Positions 27,189 through 35,733 of a DNA stretch of 64,000 nt are shown piece by piece. The stretch's first letter is position 1; every line of letters begins with the position of its first letter. The DNA is from Prosthecobacter algae (GTDB lineage Bacteria; Verrucomicrobiota; Verrucomicrobiia; Verrucomicrobiales; Verrucomicrobiaceae): assembly GCF_039542385.1 (NCBI RefSeq), contig NZ_BAABIA010000013.1:1-64000 (forward strand). Direction: 5' to 3'. The notes beneath the pieces are model-generated. The model searched no databases, was not told the origin of the DNA, and was given only the letters and a program-made list of their open reading frames with translations. A program made the position numbers and the translations under genes.

Positions 27189-28268
27189 ATGAGCACCCAC
27201 GTCAAACTCTACATCCCTGGTCCCGTCGAAGTCAGCCCCGCTACCTTCGCGGCCATGTCCCAGCCCATGATGGGCCACCGTGGCAAAGGCTTCCAGGATC
27301 TGTATGCGGAGATCCAGCCGATGCTGCAGACTCTCTTTGGCACCCAACAGCAGGTCTTTCTCAGCACCTCCTCCGCCTGGGGCGTGATGGAAGGCTCCAT
27401 CCGCAACCTGGTGAAAAAGAAAGTCCTCAACTGCTGCAACGGCGCGTTTTCTGACAAGTGGCTGGATGTCTCCAAGCGCTGTGGCAAGCAGGCAGAAGCC
27501 TACCAGGTGGAATGGGGCCAGCCCATCCTGGCCGAAGAGATCGACAAGCGTCTCGCCACCGGTGAGTTCGATGCCGTCACCTTCATCCACAATGAGACCT
27601 CCACAGGTGTGCTCAGCCCCCTGACAGAGATCGCCGCCCTGAAGAAAAAATATCCGGATGTCATGTTCATCACGGACTCCGTTTCCGGCTTCACCACCCT
27701 GCCGGTGAACTTCGACGAACTGGGCATTGATGTCCTGCTGACCGGCAGCCAGAAAGCCTTCGCTCTGCCTCCAGGGCTGGCTCTCTTCACCGCATCCGAA
27801 GCGGCCATGGCCCGCGCTGCCACGGTGGAAGACCGCGGCTACTACTTCGACTTCATCGAGTTCAAGGCCAATGGCGAGAAGAGCATGACGCCGAGCACTC
27901 CGTGCATCAGCCTCATCTATGGCCTGCGCCATCAGCTCAAGGCCATGTTTGCCGAAGGCCTGGAAAACCGTTACGCCCGCCACGCCCGCCTCAACGGCAT
28001 GGTGCATGACTGGGTGCGCCGAAACGGCTTCGAATTCTTCGCGCCAGAAGGCTACCGTTCCAAGTCGCTGACCTGCGTGGCCAACAACAAGGAGATTGAT
28101 GTCGCCGCCTTCATCGGCCTGCTGAAGAAGAATCACAGCCTCATCATTGATGGCGGCTACGGGAAGCTGAAGGGCAAGACCTTCCGCATCTCCAACATGG
28201 GTGATGAGACCGATGAAAGCATTGGTGCCGTTATCGCCGCTCTCGATGACAGCCTTGCCAAGCTGTAA
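27189..28268 (+). CDS. Class V aminotransferase (alanine-glyoxylate / serine-pyruvate type)
   Basis: A 359-residue pyridoxal-phosphate enzyme of the class V small-molecule aminotransferases. The protein opens with KLYIPGPVEVSPATFAAMSQPMMGHRG, the signature of the alanine-glyoxylate/serine-pyruvate group. FITDSVSGFTTLPVNFDELGID holds the PLP-contacting Asp, and GSQKAFALPPGLA carries the Schiff-base Lys. It is soluble, of normal length and complete. It sits alone between the ABC cluster and a zinc-ribbon gene. A short hairpin (GGCCTG...CAGGCC) lies 11 bases before its ATG. Serine-glyoxylate or phosphoserine activity cannot be excluded. Confidence 0.88.
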   Translation: MSTHVKLYIPGPVEVSPATFAAMSQPMMGHRGKGFQDLYAEIQPMLQTLFGTQQQVFLSTSSAWGVMEGSIRNLVKKKVLNCCNGAFSDKWLDVSKRCGKQAEAYQVEWGQPILAEEIDKRLATGEFDAVTFIHNETSTGVLSPLTEIAALKKKYPDVMFITDSVSGFTTLPVNFDELGIDVLLTGSQKAFALPPGLALFTASEAAMARAATVEDRGYYFDFIEFKANGEKSMTPSTPCISLIYGLRHQLKAMFAEGLENRYARHARLNGMVHDWVRRNGFEFFAPEGYRSKSLTCVANNKEIDVAAFIGLLKKNHSLIIDGGYGKLKGKTFRISNMGDETDESIGAVIAALDDSLAKL

Positions 28269-28352
28269 TCTGCGTTAAACTCTTTCGTGGCCGGCGGTTT
28301 TCTGAAATAAAGATCAGATCATCGCTGGCCATTTTTGCACCGACTTGCCGCC

Positions 28353-28646
28353 ATGTCTTTCAAGCCTCCTGGTCAATGTACCGCCTGCGGTGAATGGGTG
28401 CCCCGTGGAGCCGTGGCCTGCGATGATTGCGGGGCCTGTGCCAAATCGGGGTGGAAGGAGAACCGGGAAGTCTATGACGGGCTCGACCTGCCGGATGACG
28501 ACGACTTCGACTACGATGAATTTGTCAGCCGGGAATTCGGTGCCGCCAAACCGAGGCGCGGCATGAACCGCGAACTTTTCTGGCGCTGGGTGGCCGCGAT
28601 TGTCTTGGCCGTGATGGTGCTGGGCTATCTGGTGGCGGCGTTTTGA
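28353..28646 (+). CDS. Zinc-ribbon membrane protein (97 residues)
   Basis: 97 residues from the second ATG. An N-terminal four-cysteine zinc ribbon is clear (CTACGEWV, then CDDCGAC). A very acidic linker follows (DLPDDDDFDYDEF), and the protein ends in a single membrane helix (WVAAIVLAVMVLGYLVAAF). Zinc ribbons on short membrane proteins of this kind are common in Verrucomicrobia and Planctomycetes and lack a defined role. Codon use matches its neighbours. The frame begins six codons upstream at 28335, but the sequence before the chosen ATG is not conserved-looking. Confidence 0.7.
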   Translation: MSFKPPGQCTACGEWVPRGAVACDDCGACAKSGWKENREVYDGLDLPDDDDFDYDEFVSREFGAAKPRRGMNRELFWRWVAAIVLAVMVLGYLVAAF

Positions 28647-28743
28647 AACTTGCTCACAATGGGTGGAGAATCTGACTGCCCATGCCACGAATCCCCTGGG
28701 TTGTGCTCTGGTGAAGATGATTGTAAAAGAGGGCCAGCTTCGC

Positions 28744-29556
28744 ATGTCCCCCGATCTCTCCTCCATCGCCCTCATTGCCGGGAACGGCATTTACCCAGAG
28801 ACATTTGTCAAAGCCGCACGCCGGGCCGGGGTGCAGCGCCTGGTGGTGGCGGCTTTTGTGAATGAGACGAAGCCGGAACTCGCAGAGATGGTGGATGCCA
28901 TCGAGTGGTTCCGTGTGGGGCAGCTCAGTAAAATGATATCATTCTTTGTTAGGCAAGGGGTGAAGCAGACGGTCATGGTGGGGCAGATCGCCCCAAAGAA
29001 CCTCTTTGACCTACGGCCAGACCTGCGGCTGCTGATGATGCTGGCGCGGCTGAAGCAGCGGAATGCGGAGACACTTTTTGGTGCCATCAGCGATGAGATG
29101 ACCAAGGATGGTATTCACCTGCTGCCTGCCACCACCTTCCTGGAAGATCTCATGCCTGCCCGTGGCCATGTGGCAGGGCCAGCCATCAAGAAACGCCGCT
29201 GGGAAGATGCGGACTATGGATTCACGATTGCCAAGGAGAGCAGCCGGCTGGACATCGGCCAGACCGTGGTGGTGAAAAACGGCACCGTGCTGGCGGTGGA
29301 GGCCTTTGAGGGGACGAACGAGGCCGTGAAGCGTGGCGGGGCCATGGGCAAAGGCGGAGCCACGATGGTGAAAGTCTCCAAACCCAATCAGGACATGCGC
29401 TTTGATGTACCAGTTATCGGCCCGGACACCATTCGAACAGCGGCGGAGGCCGGGGTGGACTTGATTGCCGTGGAAGCAGGGAAAACCTTGTTGTTAGGCC
29501 TGGAAGAACTTCGCCAGGAATGCCAACAAAGGAAGGTGAGCGTGATCGCTTTGTAG
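28744..29556 (+). CDS. lpxI: UDP-2,3-diacylglucosamine pyrophosphatase LpxI
   Basis: About 270 residues of the DUF1009/LpxI family, which hydrolyses UDP-2,3-diacylglucosamine to lipid X and UMP in lipid A synthesis, replacing LpxH in many bacteria. Recognisable parts are IALIAGNGIYPETFVKAARRAG at the start, IEWFRVGQLSKMISFF, VKQTVMVGQIAPKNLF, and the C-terminal catalytic domain with GQTVVVKNGTVLAVEAFEGTNE, KGGATMVKVSKPNQDMRFDVPVIGP and LIAVEAGKTLLLG. It is cytoplasmic. I choose ATG 28744 (MSPDLSS), which has GAGGG about 10 bases upstream; longer frames start at 28663 and 28717. It occurs apart from lpxD, which lies near 53 kb. Confidence 0.92.
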   Translation: MSPDLSSIALIAGNGIYPETFVKAARRAGVQRLVVAAFVNETKPELAEMVDAIEWFRVGQLSKMISFFVRQGVKQTVMVGQIAPKNLFDLRPDLRLLMMLARLKQRNAETLFGAISDEMTKDGIHLLPATTFLEDLMPARGHVAGPAIKKRRWEDADYGFTIAKESSRLDIGQTVVVKNGTVLAVEAFEGTNEAVKRGGAMGKGGATMVKVSKPNQDMRFDVPVIGPDTIRTAAEAGVDLIAVEAGKTLLLGLEELRQECQQRKVSVIAL

Positions 29557-29691
29557 GACTCCCAGAGGGTTTCCTGAGCGGAATTTTCTAAAAAGAGCGG
29601 TAAAGTCTTGATTTATCAGGGTAAAACCGGAAAAAATGAGCGCTTCCCGCTGTGGCGGGTCAAAAACCGAGTTCTTCTTAACCAACCCCAT

Positions 29692-31320
29692 ATGTTACTC
29701 ACAGCCCTCAAAGTAAAACTGGCCGCCATGGTCGCCGTCGCCGGTCTCAACACCGACGAAATGGACAAGCCTAGCGACGCCTTCCAGGCCGTCCTCAAAC
29801 AGCTTGAAGCCGACCAGAAAGCCGCCTCTGAAAAGCCCGGTTCAGGACCCGACGTCAACGCCTCTTTCAACACTGCTCTGGCCAAGGTCAATGAACTGGC
29901 CAAAGCCGGTGACAAAGACGCACTGTATGCGCTCGCCCATTGGGGCGTGCTGAGCAACAGCAACGTCAACGAGATCGTCGAGCTGTACCGCAAGGCAGCC
30001 GCCCTCGGTCAGGTGCTCGCCAAGGCCGAACTGGCCCAGGTGCTCCTCCAGGCCGCCCAGCAGGATCCTGAACGTCTGGCCGAAGCCGTGAAGCTCATCC
30101 AGGAAGCTGAAGCCGCCAACAACAAGGTGGCCCGCCGCCTTCTGGCCAATCTCCACCTCTCCGGCATTGGCGGTGTGGAAAAGAGCGTGGCCAAGGCCAA
30201 GGCCCTGCTGGAAAAAGGCAGCGCTGAAGGCGATGGCGAAGCCACTCTGGGCCTCAGCCAGCTCTATGCAGCCGGCGTGGACGGTCTGCCGAAGGATGAA
30301 GCCAAGTCCCTGGAATACCTCATTAAAGCCACCGAGCAGAAAAATGCCGTGGCCATGAGCACCTACGCAGCCCGCCTTTTTGATGGCGATCCTGTCGTCG
30401 AAGGCAGCAAGCAGTTGGTAAAGAAAGACCCTGAAGCCGCCCTCAAAATGTTTGAGGACGCCGCCGCGACTGGTTTCGCCGCTGCTAACCGCCTCCTGGG
30501 CGCAATCTATGAAAGCGGTCTGGGTGGCAAGACCCGCGACCTGAAAAAGGCCGTGGAATACTTCACCAAGGCTGCCAACGCCAACGATGCCCAGGCCCTC
30601 TTCCGCCTCGGCAACTACTTCGAAGCCGGCCTCAATGAAGGTGAAGGCGAGAAGGCTGTCTCCGTGGTGCAGCAGAATGCCAAGAGCGCTCTGGACCTTT
30701 ACCGTCTGGCTGCCCAGAACGGCCTTTCCGAAGCCTTCTTCAACGTGGGTGTGTATTATGAAACCGGCACTGTGGTGGACAAGGATCCTGAAAAGGCTTT
30801 CACCTTCCAGCTTCGCGCTGCGAATTCCGGCCTGCCCCAGGCCCAGCACCGCGTGGCCACCTATTACCAGAATGGCACCGGCGTTGAGCAGGATCTCGTC
30901 GCCGCCATGGGCTGGTATCAGCGTGCCGCTGGTTCCAACTTTGCACTGAGCCAGATCGCTCTGGGACAGATGTATGAAATCGGTGCGGGCACCCGTGCAG
31001 ATCCAGCCGCTGCCGCACAGATGTACACCAATGCTGCCGAGCAGGGCGCACCGATGGCGATGCTTCGCCTCGCTAGCCTCAACGAGCGTGGTCTGGGCAC
31101 TGCCAAGAACGAGCCTAACCTCGCTCAGGCACTGGCCTACGCCAAGCTGGCCATGGACGCATCCAACAAGGCTGAACTGGCCGTCAAATACCATGACGAA
31201 CTGAAGGCCAAGATGACCGCAGCTCAGATCTCTGAAGCGACTAAGCTGTATGAGAGCAAGAAAAAGGCGGCCGCAGCTCCAGCCACGCCAGCTAAGCCCG
31301 CTGGTTCCGGCAAAAAGTAA
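29692..31320 (+). CDS. Sel1-repeat (TPR-like) protein
   Basis: A 542-residue protein built mostly of Sel1-like helical repeats of about 36 residues. Typical units are LLANLHLSGIGGVEKSVAKA, LLGAIYESGLGGKTRDLKKA and VGVYYETGTVVDKDPEKA, each with the G-x-G or A-x-x-x-Y pattern. The start is short and hydrophobic (MLLTALKVKLAAMVAVAG), possibly a signal sequence, and the end is lysine/alanine-rich (KKKAAAAPATPAKPAGSGKK). Sel1 proteins are scaffolds for protein-protein contacts; the partner is unknown. A frame 28 codons longer exists from 29608. The gene is followed by a stem-loop and then a terminator that abuts a tRNA gene. Confidence 0.87.
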   Translation: MLLTALKVKLAAMVAVAGLNTDEMDKPSDAFQAVLKQLEADQKAASEKPGSGPDVNASFNTALAKVNELAKAGDKDALYALAHWGVLSNSNVNEIVELYRKAAALGQVLAKAELAQVLLQAAQQDPERLAEAVKLIQEAEAANNKVARRLLANLHLSGIGGVEKSVAKAKALLEKGSAEGDGEATLGLSQLYAAGVDGLPKDEAKSLEYLIKATEQKNAVAMSTYAARLFDGDPVVEGSKQLVKKDPEAALKMFEDAAATGFAAANRLLGAIYESGLGGKTRDLKKAVEYFTKAANANDAQALFRLGNYFEAGLNEGEGEKAVSVVQQNAKSALDLYRLAAQNGLSEAFFNVGVYYETGTVVDKDPEKAFTFQLRAANSGLPQAQHRVATYYQNGTGVEQDLVAAMGWYQRAAGSNFALSQIALGQMYEIGAGTRADPAAAAQMYTNAAEQGAPMAMLRLASLNERGLGTAKNEPNLAQALAYAKLAMDASNKAELAVKYHDELKAKMTAAQISEATKLYESKKKAAAAPATPAKPAGSGKK

Positions 31321-31352
31321 TTGAAAAAAAGAGCAAAATCAACTTGCCAACA

Positions 31353-31368
31353 TTAGCGCAAACGCTAA
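31353..31368 (+). other. Small stem-loop downstream of the Sel1 gene
   Basis: TTAGCG and CGCTAA pair around a CAAA loop. It lies between the Sel1 stop and the terminator at 31372, four bases before it. It may be part of the 3' end structure of the mRNA. Confidence 0.4.
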
Positions 31369-31371
31369 GCT

Positions 31372-31404
31372 CCGGCTCCCCAAACCAGGGGAGCCGGTTT
31401 TCTT
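31372..31404 (+). terminator. Rho-independent terminator immediately before tRNA-Ala
   Basis: Ten-base arms CCGGCTCCCC and GGGGAGCCGG surround AAACCA and are followed by TTTTCTTTT. Its T-tract ends four bases before the first base of the mature tRNA, so any promoter for the tRNA must lie upstream of the terminator or overlap it. Confidence 0.85.
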
Positions 31405-31408
31405 TTCC

Positions 31409-31484
31409 GGGGCATTAGCTCAGTTGGTAGAGCGCCTGCATGGCATGCAGGAGGTCAGCGGTTCGAACCCGCTATGCTCCACCA
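31409..31484 (+). tRNA. tRNA-Ala (anticodon GGC)
   Basis: A 76-base tRNA with encoded CCA. The acceptor stem is GGGGCAT with ATGCTCC, giving the G3-U70 pair that identifies alanine tRNA. The D-arm is GCTCAGTTGGTAGAGC. The anticodon stem CCTGC/GCAGG encloses ATGGCAT, with anticodon GGC reading GCC, and the T-arm includes GGTTCGAACC. It is a complete cloverleaf with no intron. Confidence 0.97.
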
Positions 31485-31514
31485 AAAGGTGGTACATTAA
31501 TAAACCGCCTTTTA
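31484..31514 (+). terminator. Terminator after tRNA-Ala
   Basis: AAAAGGTGGT pairs with ACCGCCTTTT (one wobble pair), beginning at the CCA end of the tRNA, and finishes in four T's. It is a likely 3' end of the tRNA precursor. Confidence 0.6.
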
Positions 31515-31607
31515 CTCCACGGCCAGTGCACTGCATCACCCCTCTTTATTTGCATTGTGCAGCTTCATGGCCGATAGAGCCATCCTGACTCCCCAACTAA
31601 AAAAATT

Positions 31608-33305
31608 GTGAGCGAAACGAGACATTCCGAGCCCAAGAAAAAAGCGTCCCTGCTGAGCCGCCTGAAGACAGGCATCAAAAAAGCCATTGGGCTGGGCGAT
31701 AAAAAGAAGACACCGCAGGCTCCTGAAAAGGCCGAGCCTCACCGCATCGCCAAGATGTTTCCCCATGAGCCATCGGCTCCTGAGGGCAAGACGGGTGAAC
31801 GCCGCCGCGAACGCGATGGCCCTCGTCGTGAAAGGGGCCCACGCCCTGAGCGCAGTGGTGAAGAGCGCGGCCCGCGCCCGCCACGTGCCGAGCGTCCTGA
31901 AGGCCAGGGAGACCGTCCGCCACGTGAAGGCGATCGCCCTCCCCGCCGTGAACGCCCCGAAAGAGGTGACCGTCCAGAACGCGGCGGCGAACGCCCTCGC
32001 CGTGGTGAACGCCCCGCCCGTGAACGCGATGCTGGCGACTCCAAGCCCCGCGAAAACTTTGCTGCGCTGCCACCACCGCCTGCACCCCCTGTGCCGGAAG
32101 GTCCTTTCCCAGAAGCTTTCCAGGTCCTTGGCCTCAGTGATGCCGTCCTCGCGGCCATTCGTGAGACGGGTTATGAAAAGCCCACCCAGATCCAGGAACG
32201 TGCGATTCCTGTCGTGCTTGAAGGCAAGGATGTCGTCGGTGCTTCCCAGACCGGGACTGGCAAGACGGCTGCTTTTGCCCTGCCTACCCTGACCCGCCTC
32301 GGTGCTCCTGGCGGCTTCCGCTGCCTAGTGCTGGAACCGACCCGCGAACTGGCCGCCCAGGTGGTCGAGCAGTTTGAAAAATACGGCAAACATACCGGCT
32401 TGCGTGTGCTTTTGGTCCACGGCGGTGTTGGTTATGAAAAACAGCGCAGAGGCCTGCAGGAAGGCGTGGATGTGGTGGTGGCCACTCCAGGTCGTTTGCT
32501 CGATTTCATGCAGGATGGCACGGCCAATCTGAACAACCTGGAAGTGCTGATCCTCGATGAAGTGGACCGCATGCTGGACATGGGCTTCCTGCCCGATGTG
32601 CGCCGCATCGTGGAGCGCACACCCAAGTCGCGTCAGACCCTGTTCTTCTCGGCCACCATGCCGCCCCAGATCCAGACGTTGGCGGAGTTTGCCCTGAAGG
32701 ATCCGGTGAGCATTGAGATCGGTATCCGTTTCTCCCCTGCGGAGACGGTGAGCCATTACATGTATCCTGTGGCGAGCGATCAGCGCCAGGAACTGCTGCT
32801 GGCGATTCTGAAGCAGACTCACATTGACAGTCTCATGATCTTCACCCGCACGAAGGCGCAGGCAGATCAGATCTATGCGGCAGTGAAGGAACAGGGCACT
32901 TACAAAGTGGCTGTGATGCACTCCGACATTCGTCAGAGCGAACGCGAACGCGCTCTCAAAGGCTTCCGTGATGGTGAGTTTGAAGTCATCGTGGCAACGG
33001 ACCTCGCGGCCCGTGGTCTGGATGTCAGCGGCGTCACCCACGTCATCAACTACATGGTGCCGGAGAACTCCGAAGACTACGTGCACCGCATCGGTCGTAC
33101 CGGCCGTGCCCAGAAAGAAGGCGATGCCTACACCATGTTTAGCGCTGAGGAACTGCCCTACGTGGCCAGCATCGAACGCCTCATCAGCCAGAAGATCGAG
33201 CGCAAGAAGCTGGAAGGCTTCAGCTACAAATACACGACCGTGCTGGATGAAGAGGACAAGGCTCGCGCCATCCTTCATGGCCGTGGCAAGAAGAAGCGGA
33301 GGTAG
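31608..33305 (+). CDS. DEAD-box RNA helicase with an N-terminal Arg/Pro-rich region and a DEVD motif
   Basis: A 565-residue helicase. Residues about 60-150 are a low-complexity stretch rich in R, E, P, G and D (repeats of RPERGD-like units), which precedes the core instead of following it as in RhlE. The Q motif is around 175-197 (GYEKPTQIQ), motif I is ASQTGTGKT at 212-220, PTRELA lies near 244, motif II is DEVD at 317-320 in place of DEAD, motif III is SAT, and motif VI is HRIGRTGRA. The core is thus complete apart from the Ala-to-Val change in the name motif, which is within the normal range of this superfamily. It probably remodels structured RNA during cold growth or ribosome assembly. 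It starts with GTG at 31608 and follows the tRNA by about 120 bases. Confidence 0.9.
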   Translation: MSETRHSEPKKKASLLSRLKTGIKKAIGLGDKKKTPQAPEKAEPHRIAKMFPHEPSAPEGKTGERRRERDGPRRERGPRPERSGEERGPRPPRAERPEGQGDRPPREGDRPPRRERPERGDRPERGGERPRRGERPARERDAGDSKPRENFAALPPPPAPPVPEGPFPEAFQVLGLSDAVLAAIRETGYEKPTQIQERAIPVVLEGKDVVGASQTGTGKTAAFALPTLTRLGAPGGFRCLVLEPTRELAAQVVEQFEKYGKHTGLRVLLVHGGVGYEKQRRGLQEGVDVVVATPGRLLDFMQDGTANLNNLEVLILDEVDRMLDMGFLPDVRRIVERTPKSRQTLFFSATMPPQIQTLAEFALKDPVSIEIGIRFSPAETVSHYMYPVASDQRQELLLAILKQTHIDSLMIFTRTKAQADQIYAAVKEQGTYKVAVMHSDIRQSERERALKGFRDGEFEVIVATDLAARGLDVSGVTHVINYMVPENSEDYVHRIGRTGRAQKEGDAYTMFSAEELPYVASIERLISQKIERKKLEGFSYKYTTVLDEEDKARAILHGRGKKKRR

Positions 33306-33385
33306 TCTGCTTTCTTCCCAGGCGCGCCTCTTCCGGTGAAGACCGCGCTTGCATCATCGGTGGCTGGTGCGAATGCCTCCCGCCG

Positions 33386-34141
33386 ATGTTCGCCCATCTG
33401 ACACGACTTCGAGAATCCGCCACGGTGGCCCATGTGCTGCCGCTGGCGGTTTTTATGTTGTTAAACAGTGTCCCCGGCTGGTTCCGCATCGAGAACCCCG
33501 AGCTGCCCTGGTATCGGCAGGCACCTGAGCACTGGCTTTACCCCGTGCAGACGTTTTTGACGGGGGGCCTGCTCCTCTTTTTTGCGCGTCACTATCGGCT
33601 GGCACCGTGGCGTGGTTTGGGACTGGCTGCGGTGCTTGGCATCATGGGCATTGTCTTGTGGGTGGCTCCGGCCTGGCTGCATGAGCGGTTGGTAGCTTCA
33701 GGCACCCCTTTACCCAGTTGGGCAGAGTGGCTAGGCGTGGTGGAGCGGAAAGAGGGCTTTAATCCCGAAGTGCTCAGTGCCTGGCCAGCGTGGCAAGGGG
33801 CCTCCATCGGCATGCGCTTTGTCCGCATGGTCGTGGTGGTGCCGTTGATCGAAGAGATCTTCTGGCGGAGCTTCCTTATGCGCTACGTCGGGGCAGGGGA
33901 GCGTGACTGGCAGCAGGTGCCGTTTGGGCTGCACTCCTGGCGGGTCTTTGGTGTGGTGACAGTGCTGGTGATGCTGGCGCACAATCCGGTGGATTACCTG
34001 GGCGCGTTTGTCTGGGGTTCGCTGATGTATTTCGTGGCTGTGCGGACGAAAAGCCTGGGGGCCTGTGTTTTCATGCACGCGGTGGGAAATTTGGCCCTGG
34101 GGCTTTACGTATGCCAGACCCGCCAGTGGGGTTTTTGGTAA
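33386..34141 (+). CDS. CPBP-family intramembrane glutamic endopeptidase, exosortase-associated type
   Basis: A 251-residue multi-span protein. The Abi/CPBP catalytic motifs are present: EEIFWRSFLMR (the E-E-x-x-x-R type), LAHNPVDYLGAF with its His, and FMHAVGN. The N-terminal part, with WLYPVQTFLTGGLLLFFARHYR and ADxx-like helices, resembles the CAAX-protease-related proteins linked to exosortase/PEP-CTERM systems (TIGR03008), a family identification made from memory of the pattern. The window encodes one PEP-CTERM protein (54130) but no exosortase. Substrate unknown; it may process or sort surface proteins. Confidence 0.75.
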   Translation: MFAHLTRLRESATVAHVLPLAVFMLLNSVPGWFRIENPELPWYRQAPEHWLYPVQTFLTGGLLLFFARHYRLAPWRGLGLAAVLGIMGIVLWVAPAWLHERLVASGTPLPSWAEWLGVVERKEGFNPEVLSAWPAWQGASIGMRFVRMVVVVPLIEEIFWRSFLMRYVGAGERDWQQVPFGLHSWRVFGVVTVLVMLAHNPVDYLGAFVWGSLMYFVAVRTKSLGACVFMHAVGNLALGLYVCQTRQWGFW

Positions 34142-34197
34142 TTCTGCCATAAGACTTGCCACCGGGGGCTAAATGTTAAAAGCTCGCGCCCCAATTC

Positions 34198-35460
34198 ATG
34201 AGTCAGCCTGCCGCGCCCCAAGAAATCACCCGCCTGCGGGACCTGTCCTCGCACCAAAAAAAGTCAGGTCTCGCCGCCTGGCTCGGCTGGCTGTTCGATG
34301 GCCTGGACATGCACATCTACACGCTAGTGGCCACGCCTTTTGTCGCGGCCCTGCTGATGAAGGATGGCATTGCGGCCCCCTCGGGTGAAGTGGATACGAA
34401 GGCTTCCATCATCCAGGCTGCCTTCCTCGTGGGTTGGGCGCTGGGCGGCGGGGTTTTCGGCTGGATCGGTGATCGCCTGGGCCGCAGCCGCACGCTGGTG
34501 CTGACCATTCTTTTCTATGCGGGCTTTACCGGCCTCTCCTACTTCTGCACCGAGTGGTGGCACCTGCTGATCTGCCGTTTCCTGTCCGCCCTGGGCATCG
34601 GCGGTGAGTGGGCCGTGGGGGCCTCCCTGCTGTCTGAAACTTGGCCGAAGAAATGGCGGCCCTGGATTGCGGCCACGCTGCAAACGGCCGTCAATATGGG
34701 GGTGCTGCTGGCCTGTCTGGCCGGATGGCTGCTGAAGGATGATGAAAGCCATCGCACCATCTTCCTGGTCGGCATTTTGCCAGCCTTGCTGACTCTGTGG
34801 ATCCGCAAGGCTGTGCCTGAAACGGAGGAGTGGGAGGAAGCCCGCAAGGGGACCAAACCGCCGCGCATTGGAGAGCTCTTTGGCAAAAAGGTGGCCGGGA
34901 CGACGTGGCGCGTGATGATCATTTGTGCGGTGTCCCTCACGGCGCACTGGGCCTTCATGTTCTGGCAGCAGAGCCTCATCCGCGCCCTGCCCGAGGTCAA
35001 AAATCTCACGGGGCCGGAGCAAACGAACGCGGTGGTGGTGGCGCTGATGTACATCATGGTGGGCTCCATCATCGGCAACTATGTGGCCGGAGCAGCGGCG
35101 AAGATCATGGGTTATCGCCGGGCCATCACGCTGATGCTGCTGGCCTATGGGATCTGTATGTTGACGGCCTTTTCGCAGACATGGACGCACCAGCAGATGC
35201 TCTGGTGGTATGCCGTCATTGGTTTGTGCCAGGGCGTCTTCGGCCTCTTCACCATGTGCCTGCCGCCGCTCTTCCCCACGCTGTTGCGCACCACCGGGGC
35301 GGGTTTCTGTTACAACATTGGCCGCATCGTCGCCGCCGCAGGCACCGTGATGTTCAAGCTCTACGTCCCGGTGGGCGACTATCGTCTTGCGCTTTACTAT
35401 GCCGGCCTGCTCTTCATTCCCGCTGCCGCCATCGCGCTGCTGCTGCCGGAGGAGGAGTGA
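34198..35460 (+). CDS. Major facilitator superfamily transporter
   Basis: A 420-residue carrier with 12 predicted helices. The first helix region reads GLAAWLGWLFDGLDMHIYTLVATPFV, like the sialate/lactate/aromatic-acid:proton symporter branch. The loop 2-3 motif is GWIGDRLGRSRTLV, and there is a TM5 block GEWAVGASLLSETWPKKWRP. A cytoplasmic central loop of about 40 residues (VPETEEWEEARKGTKPPR) divides the two halves. The substrate cannot be predicted beyond an organic acid or similar anion. It ends 42 bases before the antitoxin gene and is not obviously in an operon. Confidence 0.85.
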   Translation: MSQPAAPQEITRLRDLSSHQKKSGLAAWLGWLFDGLDMHIYTLVATPFVAALLMKDGIAAPSGEVDTKASIIQAAFLVGWALGGGVFGWIGDRLGRSRTLVLTILFYAGFTGLSYFCTEWWHLLICRFLSALGIGGEWAVGASLLSETWPKKWRPWIAATLQTAVNMGVLLACLAGWLLKDDESHRTIFLVGILPALLTLWIRKAVPETEEWEEARKGTKPPRIGELFGKKVAGTTWRVMIICAVSLTAHWAFMFWQQSLIRALPEVKNLTGPEQTNAVVVALMYIMVGSIIGNYVAGAAAKIMGYRRAITLMLLAYGICMLTAFSQTWTHQQMLWWYAVIGLCQGVFGLFTMCLPPLFPTLLRTTGAGFCYNIGRIVAAAGTVMFKLYVPVGDYRLALYYAGLLFIPAAAIALLLPEEE

Positions 35461-35502
35461 GGTGGAGATTGATTTTTGGGATTGAGTGACTAGGTTCTCC
35501 CT

Positions 35503-35733
35503 ATGCCTGTGACTTTGGACACTCTCTACGCCTCCGCACGCGGGCTGCCTGTCATGGATCAGGGGCAACTGGTCTCGTTGCTGTTGGCCGATCTCTCCAC
35601 GGGCTTGGTCGAAACTCAAGACGCCGAACTGGAAGCGATAGCGGATGAGCGTGAGGCCGAAATGGACACGGATCCGACTGCCACACTTTCCCATGAGGGC
35701 ATGATGCATTTCATCAACAGTCGCCGTCGGTGA
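35503..35733 (+). CDS. Antitoxin of a ParE-type toxin-antitoxin pair
   Basis: A 76-residue acidic protein, similar to the addiction-module-component antitoxins (PF09720/TIGR02574 group) that pair with RelE/ParE toxins: VTLDTLYASARGLPVMDQGQLVSLLLADL, then an acidic DAELEAIADEREAEMD segment. Its stop codon TGA overlaps the toxin start (GTGA) by four bases, a standard coupling of such pairs. It would neutralise the toxin and probably repress its own promoter. No mobile element is visible next to it. Confidence 0.75.
   Translation: MPVTLDTLYASARGLPVMDQGQLVSLLLADLSTGLVETQDAELEAIADEREAEMDTDPTATLSHEGMMHFINSRRR

Noticed and set aside
31409-31514. tRNA-Ala as an integration site for a mobile element
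   Set aside because: No second copy of the tRNA 3' end and no integrase gene lie nearby; the following gene is a helicase.
31790-32050. A short tandem repeat array in DNA at the helicase N-terminus
   Set aside because: The region is repetitive because of its Arg/Pro/Glu-rich codons; units are not identical and the frame is intact, so it is part of the protein.
34324-35709. A 461-codon minus-strand frame opposite the MFS transporter
   Set aside because: Gln/His/Arg-rich with no domain; the opposite strand has a clear 12-helix transporter.
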